DNA from: Rufibacter radiotolerans
GTDB lineage: Bacteria > Bacteroidota > Bacteroidia > Cytophagales > Hymenobacteraceae
DNA: 64,000 nucleotides
Direction of reading: 5' to 3'
NCBI RefSeq assembly: GCF_001078055.1
Contig: NZ_CP010777.1
Location: forward strand, 3,129,001 to 3,193,000
Every line of letters begins with the position of its first letter. Position 1 is the stretch's first letter. The notes under the pieces are model-generated. The model searched no databases, had not been told where the DNA came from, and was given only the letters and a program-made list of their open reading frames with translations. Made by a program: the position numbers and the translations under genes. This document shows positions 7,673 through 16,437 of the stretch, piece after piece.

Positions 7673-9642
7673 CTGCTTACCACTATACCCAGGAGATCTG
7701 CTATCTGTTTTTCAAACTCTTTCAACGCCTTGATGGTACGCAGGCATTTGTCCAGGTCCTGCGCATTAGAGAGATTGGGCAGGGTGTCCATCTGGTCTTT
7801 GATCATCATCTGCACGTTGCGCCATTTCAGACGCAGCACCTCGCGCTCAGAGCCATAGGAGACCAGATCCGCCTCCCGGGGCACAAAGATCTCATGGGTG
7901 GCCCAGCCGTCGCTGAGTTCGTATTTCTCACTCACCAGGTCAATGACCTCGTTGCGGATCTCTTTGTCTTCATGCTGCATAAACTCAGAGGCGGTAGGCA
8001 CAAAGCCCTGCTCCAGCTTAAGGCGGCACATGTCAAACAAGCGCTTGTAGATAGGGGTCTTGAACTCAATATCCTCCAGCTCGCTCAGCATGAACTGGCT
8101 GGCGGTAAGGCCTTCCTCAATCTCTTTGTCGGCGTAGTTGAGAATAAACCGGATCACCTCGCGCTCGCGCCGCTGGAGCACGTCATTCTGCGAGGTTTCC
8201 GCCTGGTTTTCGTCCTCGTACATGGCCGCTTCGGCCGCGGCCGCGGCTTCTGCCTCTGCGGCCATCTCATCAAAGGAAGAGCCGTAGGAAGACGGTTGCG
8301 GCGGGGCCTGGTGACGGGCGTTCTTCTGCTCGGTGAGGTGAATCTTGTTGTACTCCGAGATGAGCACCTGCTCGTCAATCCCGAACCGCAGGCTACACTG
8401 CTGTAAAAACACCGACCGCTTGATGGCGTCTGGGATCTTGGAGATGGACACCACCATTTCCCTGATGGCGTCTGCCTTCTTAACCGGGTTATCTTTGGCC
8501 TCCTGCGCGTACAGCGCCGACTTGAACGAGATGAAATCCTGGCTGTGCTCTTTCAGGTACGCCTTAAAGGCCGTGTCCCCTACTCTTCTGATGTAGCTAT
8601 CAGGGTCATCGCCGTCCGGGAACAGCACCACGTTCACGTTCAGGCCGCCTTCCAGAATGAGGTCAATGCCGCGCAAAGAAGCTTTTATACCGGCGGGGTC
8701 ACCGTCATAGAGCACCGTAATGTACTTGGTGTAGCGACCAATGAGCTTGATCTGGTTCTCGGTTAAGGACGTCCCCGAAGAAGCCACCACGTTCTCTATG
8801 CCGCCCTGGTGCAGGGACAGCACATCCAGGTAGCCTTCCACCAGAAAGCACTCGTCTTCCTGCCGAATAGACTGCTTGGCCTGGAACATGCCGTAGAGCA
8901 CATCAGACTTGTGGTAGATGGGGCTCTCCGGGGAGTTGACGTATTTGGGGGATTTCTTGTCGTTGGATTTAAGCGTACGGGCGCCAAACCCGATGGTACG
9001 GCCGCTTACGTTCTGGATGGGAAACATAACGCGCCCCCTGAACCGGTCATACTGCTTGCCTTCTTCCTGCTTGACAATGGTGAGGCCGGTTTCCTCCAGG
9101 TACTTGAGCTGAAAGCCTTTGTCCAGGGCCGCCTTGGTGAAATCATCCCAGGAGTCTAAGCTGTAGCCCAGCTCAAATTTCTGAATGGTAGCCGCCGAAA
9201 GTCCCCGCTGCTTGAAATACGGCGCGCCTATGCTCTGGCCCTCGTCGTTTTTATGGAGTGCCTTTACGTAGTATTCCTTCGCGAAGTCAGAGATGATGTA
9301 GAGGCTATCGCGCTCGTTCTGGGCCTGCACCGCCGCCGGGCTCTGGTCTTCCTCAATGTCAATGCTGTATTTCTTGGCCAGGTACTTGAGCGCCTCTACG
9401 TAGCTGGTGCCCTCCACGTCCATGATGAACTGCACCGAGTTACCCGCCTTGCCACAGCCAAAACACTTGTAAATACCTTTATTGGGCGCCACGCTGAACG
9501 AGGGCGACTTTTCATGGTGGAACGGGCAGCACGCCCACATGTTCTGGCCCTTCTTCTTCAAACTCACAAAATCACCCACCACCTCCACAATGTCGGCTTG
9601 CAGGATGATCTGGTCAACAACTTCTTTCTTTATCAGGGCCAT
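7669..9642 (-). CDS. dnaG: DNA primase
   Basis: The enzyme makes RNA primers at the replication fork. The 657 residues include the CHC2 zinc finger (CPFHHEKSPSF...CFGCG, about 39-64), a Toprim core with EGYLDVLSLHQ (about 270) and the DGD acidic motif, then a C-terminal helicase-binding region. An Ala/Glu-rich linker lies around residues 455-480. The start MALIKKEVVDQI is standard for the family. A TATCTTTG box lies 27 bases upstream. The downstream gene overlaps by 4 bases, unlike the usual rpsU-dnaG-rpoD arrangement. Confidence 0.97.
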   Translation of the reverse strand: MALIKKEVVDQIILQADIVEVVGDFVSLKKKGQNMWACCPFHHEKSPSFSVAPNKGIYKCFGCGKAGNSVQFIMDVEGTSYVEALKYLAKKYSIDIEEDQSPAAVQAQNERDSLYIISDFAKEYYVKALHKNDEGQSIGAPYFKQRGLSAATIQKFELGYSLDSWDDFTKAALDKGFQLKYLEETGLTIVKQEEGKQYDRFRGRVMFPIQNVSGRTIGFGARTLKSNDKKSPKYVNSPESPIYHKSDVLYGMFQAKQSIRQEDECFLVEGYLDVLSLHQGGIENVVASSGTSLTENQIKLIGRYTKYITVLYDGDPAGIKASLRGIDLILEGGLNVNVVLFPDGDDPDSYIRRVGDTAFKAYLKEHSQDFISFKSALYAQEAKDNPVKKADAIREMVVSISKIPDAIKRSVFLQQCSLRFGIDEQVLISEYNKIHLTEQKNARHQAPPQPSSYGSSFDEMAAEAEAAAAAEAAMYEDENQAETSQNDVLQRREREVIRFILNYADKEIEEGLTASQFMLSELEDIEFKTPIYKRLFDMCRLKLEQGFVPTASEFMQHEDKEIRNEVIDLVSEKYELSDGWATHEIFVPREADLVSYGSEREVLRLKWRNVQMMIKDQMDTLPNLSNAQDLDKCLRTIKALKEFEKQIADLLGIVVSR

Positions 9643-9668
9643 GGGTAAACGTAGATCGGGGCGGTAGA

Positions 9669-9676
9669 CAAAGATA
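9669..9676 (-). promoter_or_regulatory. Putative -7 box of dnaG
   Basis: Minus strand TATCTTTG, an exact TAnnTTTG match 27 bases upstream of the dnaG ATG. Confidence 0.6.
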
Positions 9677-9731
9677 CTTGTATTAAGGATTAGTTGTTAG
9701 GGGCGCTGGCCAGGCGGGCGGCAGAAATAAA

Positions 9732-9758
9732 AAAAGCCAGCTACGGGAGCTGGCTTTT
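9732..9758 (-). terminator. Terminator of the 9868-10383 lipoprotein gene
   Basis: 11-bp stem AAAAGCCAGCT/AGCTGGCTTTT with a 5-base loop, followed on the minus strand by TTTTTATTT. Confidence 0.85.
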
Positions 9759-9769
9759 GGATTAGTAGT

Positions 9770-9805
9770 GTTTTGAGCCTGTTTTGGCCAAAACAGGCTC
9801 AAAAC
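9770..9805. repeat. Family A palindrome, copy 4 (symmetric)
   Basis: A perfect palindrome (GTTTTGAGCCTGTTTT and its complement) around a GGCC centre, just upstream of the lipoprotein gene's terminator. Confidence 0.85.
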
Positions 9806-9867
9806 AGCATTTACAGCAAGTGACACTTTCTGCTTGATAAACCCCTGGCAAAGGGTTCCACTTCTTT

Positions 9868-10383
9868 TTATGGCCCTGTGACGGTTCCCTCAAACGCGCC
9901 CCCGGTCAACTCCAGAATCTCTGGGGAGGGAGGTGAGCTATTGGTTGATTTATTTAAAGTAAACTGGAAAGAGCCTTTGATAAACCGCGTTGCAGGGTTC
10001 CACTCCTGAATCCTGAGCTCAGAGAAGAACTCGGTACCAGAAAGGTGATAATCATTTAGAAGTGTGCCGTTAATGTACTCATAGTAAAAGGCCGTCCCGT
10101 CTTTGCTGAACCTGTAAATGCCTACCCCTTTAAAATTTACCTGAACATTTAATTCCCCGTTAAATTGCCCGTTCTGGTTGTAGAACTTCAAAGCCAAAGA
10201 GTCTACGTTAGTGACATCATTGTGCCACAGCAGAACAGAAGGGGCCTTTTCAGATTTCCAGGCTAAATTTTTCTTGGTGGCCATTTCAGTGTCCGGCCTT
10301 GGCTCATCCTCCCCGCAGGAAAAGGAAAGCAAGGCTATAATGCAAAATAGAAACAGATTAAGCTTTTTCATGTTCTTATTCAT
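9868..10383 (-). CDS. Small lipoprotein, DUF6252-like
   Basis: 171 residues with a lipoprotein signal: MNKNMKKLN, hydrophobic stretch, then the lipobox LSFSC with the lipidated Cys at about residue 23. The mature domain is beta-rich and ends with a motif of the type GSFQFTL...ELTGGAFEG, resembling the DUF6252 family of Bacteroidota. The assignment is by eye and tentative. An alternative ATG lies 12 bases inside (10371). It is a single gene with its own terminator, and no function is known. Confidence 0.7.
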   Translation of the reverse strand: MNKNMKKLNLFLFCIIALLSFSCGEDEPRPDTEMATKKNLAWKSEKAPSVLLWHNDVTNVDSLALKFYNQNGQFNGELNVQVNFKGVGIYRFSKDGTAFYYEYINGTLLNDYHLSGTEFFSELRIQEWNPATRFIKGSFQFTLNKSTNSSPPSPEILELTGGAFEGTVTGP

Positions 10384-10738
10384 AGGGGGTTGTGAAAGAA
10401 TTTACGTACGAAAACGTAACCTAAAATTGCTGCTAAATAGTGCCTTTTCATACCCAAAAACTTAAAGTACTCTATTCCAGGGAGAAATTTGGCACGGGCA
10501 CTGCAGCCGCCTGAAAGAGCAAGCCTTCTTCCCGTTGCCTTAGGGCACGGGGCCAGGGCGGCGGCCCGACCTTTTGGTATATCCCATGACCCTTTTGCCC
10601 CCGCAACGGTTTCAGGCGCCTTCCCTTATTTCTGTTTTGGCGTTACTTTTTGGAAACCAGGCCTAAAACGGGTATTTGTTTCTTCTTACCTCTATAGTTT
10701 GTACCTTTACTCCAGTGATTTCAAGCACTGAACCTGTT
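10384..10738. other. Intergenic region before mrp
   Basis: Divergent spacer of 355 bases between the lipoprotein gene and mrp. The first ~95 bases are AT-rich and carry a short inverted repeat (TTACGT at 10402, ACGTAA at 10414). 10480-10620 is GC-rich with no credible reading frame. A degenerate family A palindrome follows. TACCTTTA around 10701 is one base off a -7 box and may drive mrp. Confidence 0.45.
10633..10670 (+). repeat. Family A palindrome, copy 5 (degenerate)
   Basis: Right arm AAACCAGGCCTAAAACG is close to consensus, while the left arm TGTTTTGGCGTTAC has diverged. It lies 69 bases upstream of the mrp start. Confidence 0.6.
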
Positions 10739-11842
10739 ATGGCTATTACTCAAGAAGACGTATTAAAAGCCCTCAGTTATGTAGAGGAACCAGACTTAGG
10801 CAAAGACCTGGTAACGCTTAACATGATAGAGGATGTACAGATAAACGGTTTGGATGTTTCCTTTACCGTCATCCTCACCACCCCGGCCTGCCCCCTGAAA
10901 GACCTGATCAGAAATGCCTGTATCAGAGCCATTCACACCATGGTAGACAAGAACGCGAACGTGACGGTGAACATGACCTCCCGCGTGACCACGGCCCGGC
11001 AAGACAATGCCAGCATCCTTAAGGGCGTAAAGAATATCATAGCCGTGGCCTCTGGCAAAGGCGGCGTGGGTAAATCTACGGTGACCGCTAACCTGGCGGT
11101 GGCCCTGGCCCAGTCCGGCGCCAAGGTAGGCTTGGTAGACGCAGACATCTCCGGCCCCTCCGTACCTACCATGTTTGGCGTGGAAGACGCCCGCCCCAGA
11201 ATGTTCCGCTCTGACGATGGCCGCAACCTGATTGAGCCCATTGAGAAGTACGGCATCAAACTCATCTCCATCGGGTTCCTGACCCCGGCCGAGCACGCCG
11301 TAGTATGGCGCGGCCCCATGGCCAGTTCTGCCCTTAAGCAATTCATTACGGAGGTAGACTGGGGCGAGCTGGATTATTTGCTCATTGACCTTCCGCCGGG
11401 AACCAGTGACATTCACTTGACGTTGGTACAGACAGTACCGGTAACGGGTGCCATCATTGTGACCACCCCGCAGAAAGTGGCCATTGCCGATGCCCTGAAG
11501 GGTTTGCAGATGTTCCGGCAGCCGCAGATCAACGTTCCGGTATTGGGCTTGGTAGAGAACATGGCCTACTTCACGCCGGCTGAACTGCCAGAGAATAAAT
11601 ATTATATCTTTGGCCAGGGCGGCGGACGTGATCTGGCAGAGCGCTACGGGGTTCCGTTTATTGGCGAGATTCCCCTGGTACAGAGCATTAGAGAAAGCGG
11701 TGACCAGGGCGCCCCGCAGATTCTGCAGACCGGCACCCCGGCGGCCCTTGCCTTTGAGCAGGTTGCCCAGGAAGTGGCCCGCCAGATATCGGTGAGGAAC
11801 GCCAGCATGGCCAAAACCAAAATAGTAGAAATTAAAGCGTAA
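10739..11842 (+). CDS. mrp: Mrp/NBP35-family Fe-S carrier ATPase
   Basis: P-loop ATPase that carries or inserts iron-sulfur clusters. I chose the ATG at 10739 (MAITQEDVLKAL), giving 367 residues; the frame extends 63 bases further up but through promoter-like sequence. The N-terminal MIP18/DUF59 domain (about 1-95) shows ACPL; the ATPase begins at GKGGVGKST (about 110). The C-terminal Cys-X-X-Cys pair known from enterobacterial Mrp is absent: the place after ENMAY reads FTPAELPENKYYIFG. This form is, to my knowledge, usual in Bacteroidota. nfu follows 5 bases downstream, supporting the Fe-S role. Confidence 0.92.
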   Translation: MAITQEDVLKALSYVEEPDLGKDLVTLNMIEDVQINGLDVSFTVILTTPACPLKDLIRNACIRAIHTMVDKNANVTVNMTSRVTTARQDNASILKGVKNIIAVASGKGGVGKSTVTANLAVALAQSGAKVGLVDADISGPSVPTMFGVEDARPRMFRSDDGRNLIEPIEKYGIKLISIGFLTPAEHAVVWRGPMASSALKQFITEVDWGELDYLLIDLPPGTSDIHLTLVQTVPVTGAIIVTTPQKVAIADALKGLQMFRQPQINVPVLGLVENMAYFTPAELPENKYYIFGQGGGRDLAERYGVPFIGEIPLVQSIRESGDQGAPQILQTGTPAALAFEQVAQEVARQISVRNASMAKTKIVEIKA

Positions 11843-11847
11843 GCACT

Positions 11848-12117
11848 ATGGTAGATATCGCACTAAAGGAGATCTTGATTCAGAAGGTAGAGCAGGCTCT
11901 GGACACTATCCGGCCGTACCTGAAAACCGACGGCGGCGACGTAAAAGTGTTGAACATCACCGAGGAGAAAGTGGTGGAGTTGGAGTTGCTGGGCGCCTGT
12001 GGTTCCTGCCCCATGTCTGCCATGACCTTTAAGGGCGGCATTGAGCAAGCCATCATGCGCGCCGTGCCCGAGATCACCGGCATTGTAGCCGTGAACCTGA
12101 CCCCTATGGACGTGTAA
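11848..12117 (+). CDS. NifU C-terminal (Nfu) Fe-S scaffold
   Basis: The 89-residue protein consists of a lone NifU_C domain with the cluster-binding motif CGSCPMS near residues 52-58 and a preceding TDGGDVK segment. It probably holds a [4Fe-4S] cluster between two subunits and passes it on. Position right after mrp, with only 5 bases between, indicates one operon for Fe-S delivery. A strong hairpin follows. Confidence 0.93.
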   Translation: MVDIALKEILIQKVEQALDTIRPYLKTDGGDVKVLNITEEKVVELELLGACGSCPMSAMTFKGGIEQAIMRAVPEITGIVAVNLTPMDV

Positions 12118-12137
12118 ACACGTCTCTTCCCGTATAC

Positions 12138-12185
12138 CATCGCCCGCTGGCGCAGGAGCTTTTGCCTCTGCGCCAGCGGGCGATG
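12138..12185 (+). terminator. Long hairpin after mrp-nfu
   Basis: A perfect 18-bp GC-rich stem (CATCGCCCGCTGGCGCAG and complement) with a ~12-base loop. The T-run behind it is weak (GTCGTTTT, which is also the start of a family A palindrome). Confidence 0.7.
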
Positions 12186-12187
12186 TC

Positions 12188-12223
12188 GTTTTAAGCCTGT
12201 TTTGGCCAAAACAGGCTCAAAAC
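12188..12223. repeat. Family A palindrome, copy 6
   Basis: Nearly symmetric: GTTTTAAGCCTGTTTT, GGCC centre, then AAAACAGGCTCAAAAC. It abuts the hairpin at 12138-12185. Confidence 0.85.
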
Positions 12224-12280
12224 AGCCTTTGAAGCTCCCTGCTGCGCCAATAAACCTCTTCCCTTTTCTCCTAGACTTTC

Positions 12281-12288
12281 TATCTTTG
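12281..12288 (+). promoter_or_regulatory. Putative -7 box of the fahA operon
   Basis: TATCTTTG, exact TAnnTTTG, 20 bases before the fahA ATG. Confidence 0.6.
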
Positions 12289-12308
12289 CTTGTCAACCAC
12301 CTACCGCC

Positions 12309-13592
12309 ATGCTGAAAGCCAACGACCCTGCCCTCCATTCCTGGATCCAGATTGCCCCTGACAGTGATTTCCAGATCCAGAACCTGCCCTTCGGGATTTT
12401 CCGGACCCAGGACCGGGACCCGCGCGTGGGCGTTGCCATTGGCGAGTATGTGCTGGACGTGTATGTGCTCACGCAGCACGGGCTGTTTGACATGCTGGAC
12501 GTGGAAGACCCCACCGTGTTTCACCGGCCGTACCTCAATGACTTTATGGCCCTGGGCAGGCCTATCTGGCGCCAGGTGCGGGACCGCATCTCTGAGCTGC
12601 TGCGCAACGACAACCCCGAGATACGGGACAACCGCAAACTCATGGCCGAGTGTCTGTTGGTTAGAAAAAACGTGCAGATGCTCATGCCCGTAAATGTGCC
12701 CAACTACACAGATTTCTATTCCAGCATAGAGCATGCCACCAACGTGGGCAGCATGTTCCGGGACCCGGCCCACGCCCTGCTCCCCAACTGGAAGCACCTG
12801 CCCGTGGGCTACCATGGCCGGGCGTCGTCCATCATCCCTTCAGGCGTGCCCATTAGGAGGCCCAAAGGCCAGATGAAACCGGCAGACGCCGATGCCCCTA
12901 TCTTCGGGCCTACCAAGCAACTGGATTTTGAGCTGGAAGTAGCCTTTATCACCGGCCAACCCACCGAACTGGGCAGCTCCCTTACTACCGCCGAGGCGGA
13001 GGAGTACATCTTCGGGATGGTCTTGTTCAATGACTGGTCGGCACGCGATATCCAGGCCTGGGAGTATGTGCCGCTGGGTCCGTTTCTGGCCAAGAACTTC
13101 GCATCCTCCATTTCGCCGTGGGTGGTCACGCTAGATGCGCTGGCCCCGTTCAGGGTGCCCGGCCCGGTACAGGAGCCCAAAGTGCTGCCTTACCTGGAGT
13201 TCAGCGGAGACCACCATCTGGACATCCACCTGGAGGTAACCCTGCAGTCGCCTACGCTAGAGCACGAAGCCGTTATCAGCCGGTCCAACTACCGGCACAT
13301 GTACTGGAACATGAACCAACAGCTGGCCCACCACACCATAAACGGCTGCAATATTGAAGTAGGCGATATGTACGCTTCGGGCACCATCAGTGGTTCTACG
13401 CCAGACTCCTACGGCTCTATGCTGGAGCTTACCTGGCGCGGCACCAAACCACTGCACCTGCCAGACGGCTCTGAACGCAAGTTCCTCCATGACCATGACA
13501 TTGTCACCATGCGCGGCTACGCCCTGAAAAACGGCGTGCGGGTTGGTTTTGGAGAGGTTCGCGCCGAGGTTCTCCCGGCTATTTCCATTTAA
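12309..13592 (+). CDS. fahA: Fumarylacetoacetase
   Basis: Last step of tyrosine/phenylalanine breakdown: fumarylacetoacetate to fumarate and acetoacetate. The 427 residues match the family in length. The N-terminal SH3-like domain is followed by the catalytic domain with NYTDFYSS (about 133), the YHGRASSI motif, the metal-binding ELEVAFITG, and FNDWSARDIQAWEY. The flavin reductase gene follows 9 bases downstream. No hmgA or hpd gene is in the window, so the upstream steps are encoded elsewhere. Confidence 0.96.
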   Translation: MLKANDPALHSWIQIAPDSDFQIQNLPFGIFRTQDRDPRVGVAIGEYVLDVYVLTQHGLFDMLDVEDPTVFHRPYLNDFMALGRPIWRQVRDRISELLRNDNPEIRDNRKLMAECLLVRKNVQMLMPVNVPNYTDFYSSIEHATNVGSMFRDPAHALLPNWKHLPVGYHGRASSIIPSGVPIRRPKGQMKPADADAPIFGPTKQLDFELEVAFITGQPTELGSSLTTAEAEEYIFGMVLFNDWSARDIQAWEYVPLGPFLAKNFASSISPWVVTLDALAPFRVPGPVQEPKVLPYLEFSGDHHLDIHLEVTLQSPTLEHEAVISRSNYRHMYWNMNQQLAHHTINGCNIEVGDMYASGTISGSTPDSYGSMLELTWRGTKPLHLPDGSERKFLHDHDIVTMRGYALKNGVRVGFGEVRAEVLPAISI

Positions 13593-13601
13593 GTTGAAAC
13601 C

Positions 13602-14513
13602 ATGAAAACGTTTGACCCCAAAGAGATCTCTACCGGTGAGTTCCACAGCCTTATGCTGGGGACCATAGCCCCACGCCCCATTGCGTTTGCCAGCACCGTA
13701 GACAAAGAGGGAAACGTGAACCTGAGCCCCTTCAGCTTTTTCAACTGCTTCGGGTCCAATCCGCCGGTGCTTATCTTCTCCCCTGCCCGCCGGGTGCGCG
13801 ACAATACCGGAAAGCATACCCTGGAGAACGTGCTGGAAACCGGTGAGGTGGTCATTAATATCGGAAATTACGCCATAGTGGAGCAAATGTCGCTGGCCAG
13901 CACCGAGTATGACAAGGGCGTCAACGAATTCATCAAAGCCGGCTTTACCCCCGTGCCCTCCACCAAGGTAAAGCCGCCCCGCGTGGCCGAGGCGCCCGCC
14001 GCGTTTGAGTGCAAGGTACTGGAGGTAAAACCCATAGGAGACCAAGGCGGCGCGGCCAACCTGGTCATTTGTGAGGCCATATTGCTGCACGTGCGCGATG
14101 AGGTCTTCGGGACCGATGGCAAGACCATTGACCCCGTAAAATTGGATGCCGTGGCCCGCCTGGGCGGCGATTGGTACTTACGGGCGACCGGCGACTGCCT
14201 GTTTGAATTACCCAAACCCGTCCGAAACAAAGGCATTGGCATTGATCAGCTTCCGGCCCACATCAGGAACAGCACCGTTCTAACCGGCAACAACCTGGCC
14301 CGCCTGGGCAATACAGAGGCCCTCCCCACGGAGGCCGAGGTGCAGGAGTACGCGCGGGAGCCCATGTTCCGGTACCTCCTGCAGACCCACCAGCAAAACC
14401 CCGCCGAAAGAGAACGCCAGATCCATCTGCTGGCCCAACGCCTGCTCGCCGAAGGCCAGGTGCAGGAAGCCTGGAAAGCTCTGCTCACCCTTTCACTGCC
14501 GCAAAAAGGCTAA
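13602..14513 (+). CDS. Flavin reductase-like protein (FMN-binding split barrel)
   Basis: 303 residues. The first ~210 form a flavin reductase-like split barrel (LGTIAPRPIAFASTVD, LSPFSFFNCFGSNPP), expected to bind FMN. The remaining ~90 residues are an extra helical tail. Genes of this type often accompany aromatic catabolism in Bacteroidota, and it is in one operon with fahA here. The substrate is unknown; an electron supply to an oxygenase is possible. Confidence 0.82.
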   Translation: MKTFDPKEISTGEFHSLMLGTIAPRPIAFASTVDKEGNVNLSPFSFFNCFGSNPPVLIFSPARRVRDNTGKHTLENVLETGEVVINIGNYAIVEQMSLASTEYDKGVNEFIKAGFTPVPSTKVKPPRVAEAPAAFECKVLEVKPIGDQGGAANLVICEAILLHVRDEVFGTDGKTIDPVKLDAVARLGGDWYLRATGDCLFELPKPVRNKGIGIDQLPAHIRNSTVLTGNNLARLGNTEALPTEAEVQEYAREPMFRYLLQTHQQNPAERERQIHLLAQRLLAEGQVQEAWKALLTLSLPQKG

Positions 14514-14516
14514 TAC

Positions 14517-14554
14517 CGTTTTAGAGCCGTTTTTGGGAAAACAGGCTTAAAACG
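14517..14554 (+). repeat. Family A palindrome, copy 7
   Basis: Left arm CGTTTTAGAGCCGTTTT, right arm AAAACAGGCTTAAAACG, immediately after the flavin reductase stop codon. Confidence 0.8.
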
Positions 14555-14584
14555 CGTTAGGTCAAAAAAAACATTATCTGATTC

Positions 14585-14660
14585 TGTAGGGGCAATCCCT
14601 TGTGGTTGCCCATTTGCTTTGATGCACTGAGAAGGGCAATCACAAGGGATTGCCCCTACA
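14585..14660. repeat. Family B long inverted repeat, copy 1
   Basis: A 27-base arm (14585-14611, core GGCAATCCCTTGTGGTTGCC) pairs with 14634-14660 across a 22-base loop, with one mismatch. A diverged second copy is at 57111-57203. It lies between convergent genes and between two family A palindromes. Confidence 0.85.
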
Positions 14661-14670
14661 TTCACCTAAA

Positions 14671-14730
14671 ATTGAAAAACCCGTTTTGGGGCCGTTTTCT
14701 GTAAAACAGCCCCAAAACGGGTTTTTCAAT
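14671..14730. repeat. Family A palindrome, copy 8 (long stem)
   Basis: The family core (GTTTTGGGGCCGTTTT and AAAACAGCCCCAAAAC) is extended by ATTGAAAAACCC and its complement to a ~27-bp stem. It lies just past the alanine dehydrogenase stop, where it could also terminate transcription. Confidence 0.85.
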
Positions 14731-14753
14731 AACTACAAATTTCTGTCTGGCTT

Positions 14754-15995
14754 CTAATTCCTGACGGCAATCATCAAACTTAGTTCTTTGTAGCGCATGT
14801 TGAATTTCTTAGCGATGGCGGCGTTGGTAAGGCTTCCTTTGTAGATGTAGACGCCGCTACGGTAATGCTCGTGGGTGAAGAGGGCCTCGTTGACGCCGCC
14901 GTACTTGGAGATCTCCAGGAACATGGGCGTGAAGATGTTGCTGAGGGCTTTGGTGGCGGTGCGGGGCACGCGCGAGGGGATATTGGGGACGCAGTAATGG
15001 ATTACGTCATATTTGCGGTACACGGGGCGCTTGTGGGTGGTCATCTCTGAGGTCTCAAAGCAGCCCCCTTCGTCTATGCTCACGTCAATGATCACCGAGC
15101 CGGGGTTCATCTTGGCCACTACTTCCTCAGAAATCATGCAGGGCACCTGGCCCTCTTCGGCGGTGACGGCTCCAATGACTACGTCTGCGTCCTGAATCTC
15201 TCTGTGCAGCACCGTGAGGTCCAGCGTGGAAGTGAAGAGTTGGGTGCCTACGTTCTGTTTAAGCCTTCTGAGTTTGTAGAGATGGTCGTCAAACACCTTC
15301 ACCTCGGCCCCAAGACCCAGGGCGGCGCGGGTGGCATACTCGGCCACGGTGCCGGCGCCAATGATCACTACTTTGGAAGGGGGTACCCCGGTGATTCCGC
15401 CTAAGATGACGCCTTTGCCCTCATTACTGCTGCTCAGGTACTCGGCGGCGATGAGCATGACGGTACTGCCGGCAATCTCGCTCATGGCGCGCACCACCGG
15501 CTTGGTATCTGATTTGTCTTTGAGCAGCTCAAAGGAGATGGCGCTTATTTTCTTTCTACAGAGGGCGTTGATGTATTCTGAGGTAAGGCTCCCGATCTGC
15601 AGTGCCGAGATAAGCGTCTGCCCGGGCTTAAAGAACTCCATCTCATCATAGGTAGGCGGCGCGATCTTGAGCACAATGTCCGCCTCATAGACTTCCTTGG
15701 TGGAGTAGACAATGATGGCGCCCGCCTCTGAATACTCATGGTCTGAATATTTAGAGGGAGCCCCGGCGCCGGACTCTACCCAGACCTGGTGCCCATGGTC
15801 GGTGAGCTGTTTCACGGACTCGGGCGTGAGCCCGATGCGGTTTTCCTGGAGCGAAGACTCTTTAGGGAGGCCAATGAACAGATCGCGCTTGCGGGTCTCC
15901 ACTGCCAGCATTGACTCTTTGGGCATCAGGCTTCGCGCCGTCGCCTTGGTCAGGGCCTCAAACCCGGTGTTCTTATCCGTCATGTCCTCCATCAT
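14754..15995 (-). CDS. ald: Alanine dehydrogenase
   Basis: NAD-dependent interconversion of alanine and pyruvate plus ammonia. 413 residues; the N-terminal AlaDh_PNT domain begins at LFIGLPKESSLQENRIGLTP (about 40) and the NAD fold at VVIIGAGTVAEYATRAALGLGAEV (about 210). Bacteroidota proteins of this group carry a ~40-residue N-terminal extension, as here. The start overlaps the tsaE end by about 23 bases; an ATG 12 bases inside (15983) is an alternative. Last gene of the porX-tsaE-ald set. Confidence 0.9.
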   Translation of the reverse strand: MMEDMTDKNTGFEALTKATARSLMPKESMLAVETRKRDLFIGLPKESSLQENRIGLTPESVKQLTDHGHQVWVESGAGAPSKYSDHEYSEAGAIIVYSTKEVYEADIVLKIAPPTYDEMEFFKPGQTLISALQIGSLTSEYINALCRKKISAISFELLKDKSDTKPVVRAMSEIAGSTVMLIAAEYLSSSNEGKGVILGGITGVPPSKVVIIGAGTVAEYATRAALGLGAEVKVFDDHLYKLRRLKQNVGTQLFTSTLDLTVLHREIQDADVVIGAVTAEEGQVPCMISEEVVAKMNPGSVIIDVSIDEGGCFETSEMTTHKRPVYRKYDVIHYCVPNIPSRVPRTATKALSNIFTPMFLEISKYGGVNEALFTHEHYRSGVYIYKGSLTNAAIAKKFNMRYKELSLMIAVRN

Positions 15996-16437
15996 AAACT
16001 CTCATGCTAATGATCCGCGCTTCTTCGGCCTCACCGTTTTCAATAGATACCTCTACCCCCTCATCGGGCAGCAGGCCTGCCACCTTTGAGGGCCATTCTA
16101 TCAGGCAAAGGTGCCCAGAACTGAAATACTCCAGCACGCCCATGTCCAGGGCCTCGGCCTCGTTATCGATCCTATAAAAATCAAAATGGTAAATGAGTTC
16201 CCCCCCGGCTCCTTCGTACTCATTCACCAAGGAGAAAGTAGGGCTGCTAACCGGCTCCTGCACCCCTTTTTGGGCGCATATTGCCTTGATAAAGGTAGTT
16301 TTACCGGCGGCCATCTCGCCCTCAAACAAAATTATATTTTTTTGCCCGATAAATGACAATAATTCATTGGCGGCAAAGGGTAAATCCTGTTTAGAGGAGA
16401 TTTGAATGGTGTGCTGGCGCGCTCCAGGGTCAGGCAT
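15973..16437 (-). CDS. tsaE: tRNA t6A-synthesis ATPase
   Basis: Works with TsaB, TsaC and TsaD to make N6-threonylcarbamoyladenosine at position 37 of ANN-decoding tRNAs. 154 residues with the P-loop GEMAAGKTTF (40-49) and the VSSPTFSLVNEYEG motif; the family is 140-160 residues. It overlaps porX by 8 bases upstream and ald downstream, so it is the middle gene of one transcript. Confidence 0.95.
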   Translation of the reverse strand: MPDPGARQHTIQISSKQDLPFAANELLSFIGQKNIILFEGEMAAGKTTFIKAICAQKGVQEPVSSPTFSLVNEYEGAGGELIYHFDFYRIDNEAEALDMGVLEYFSSGHLCLIEWPSKVAGLLPDEGVEVSIENGEAEEARIISMRVYDGGHDG

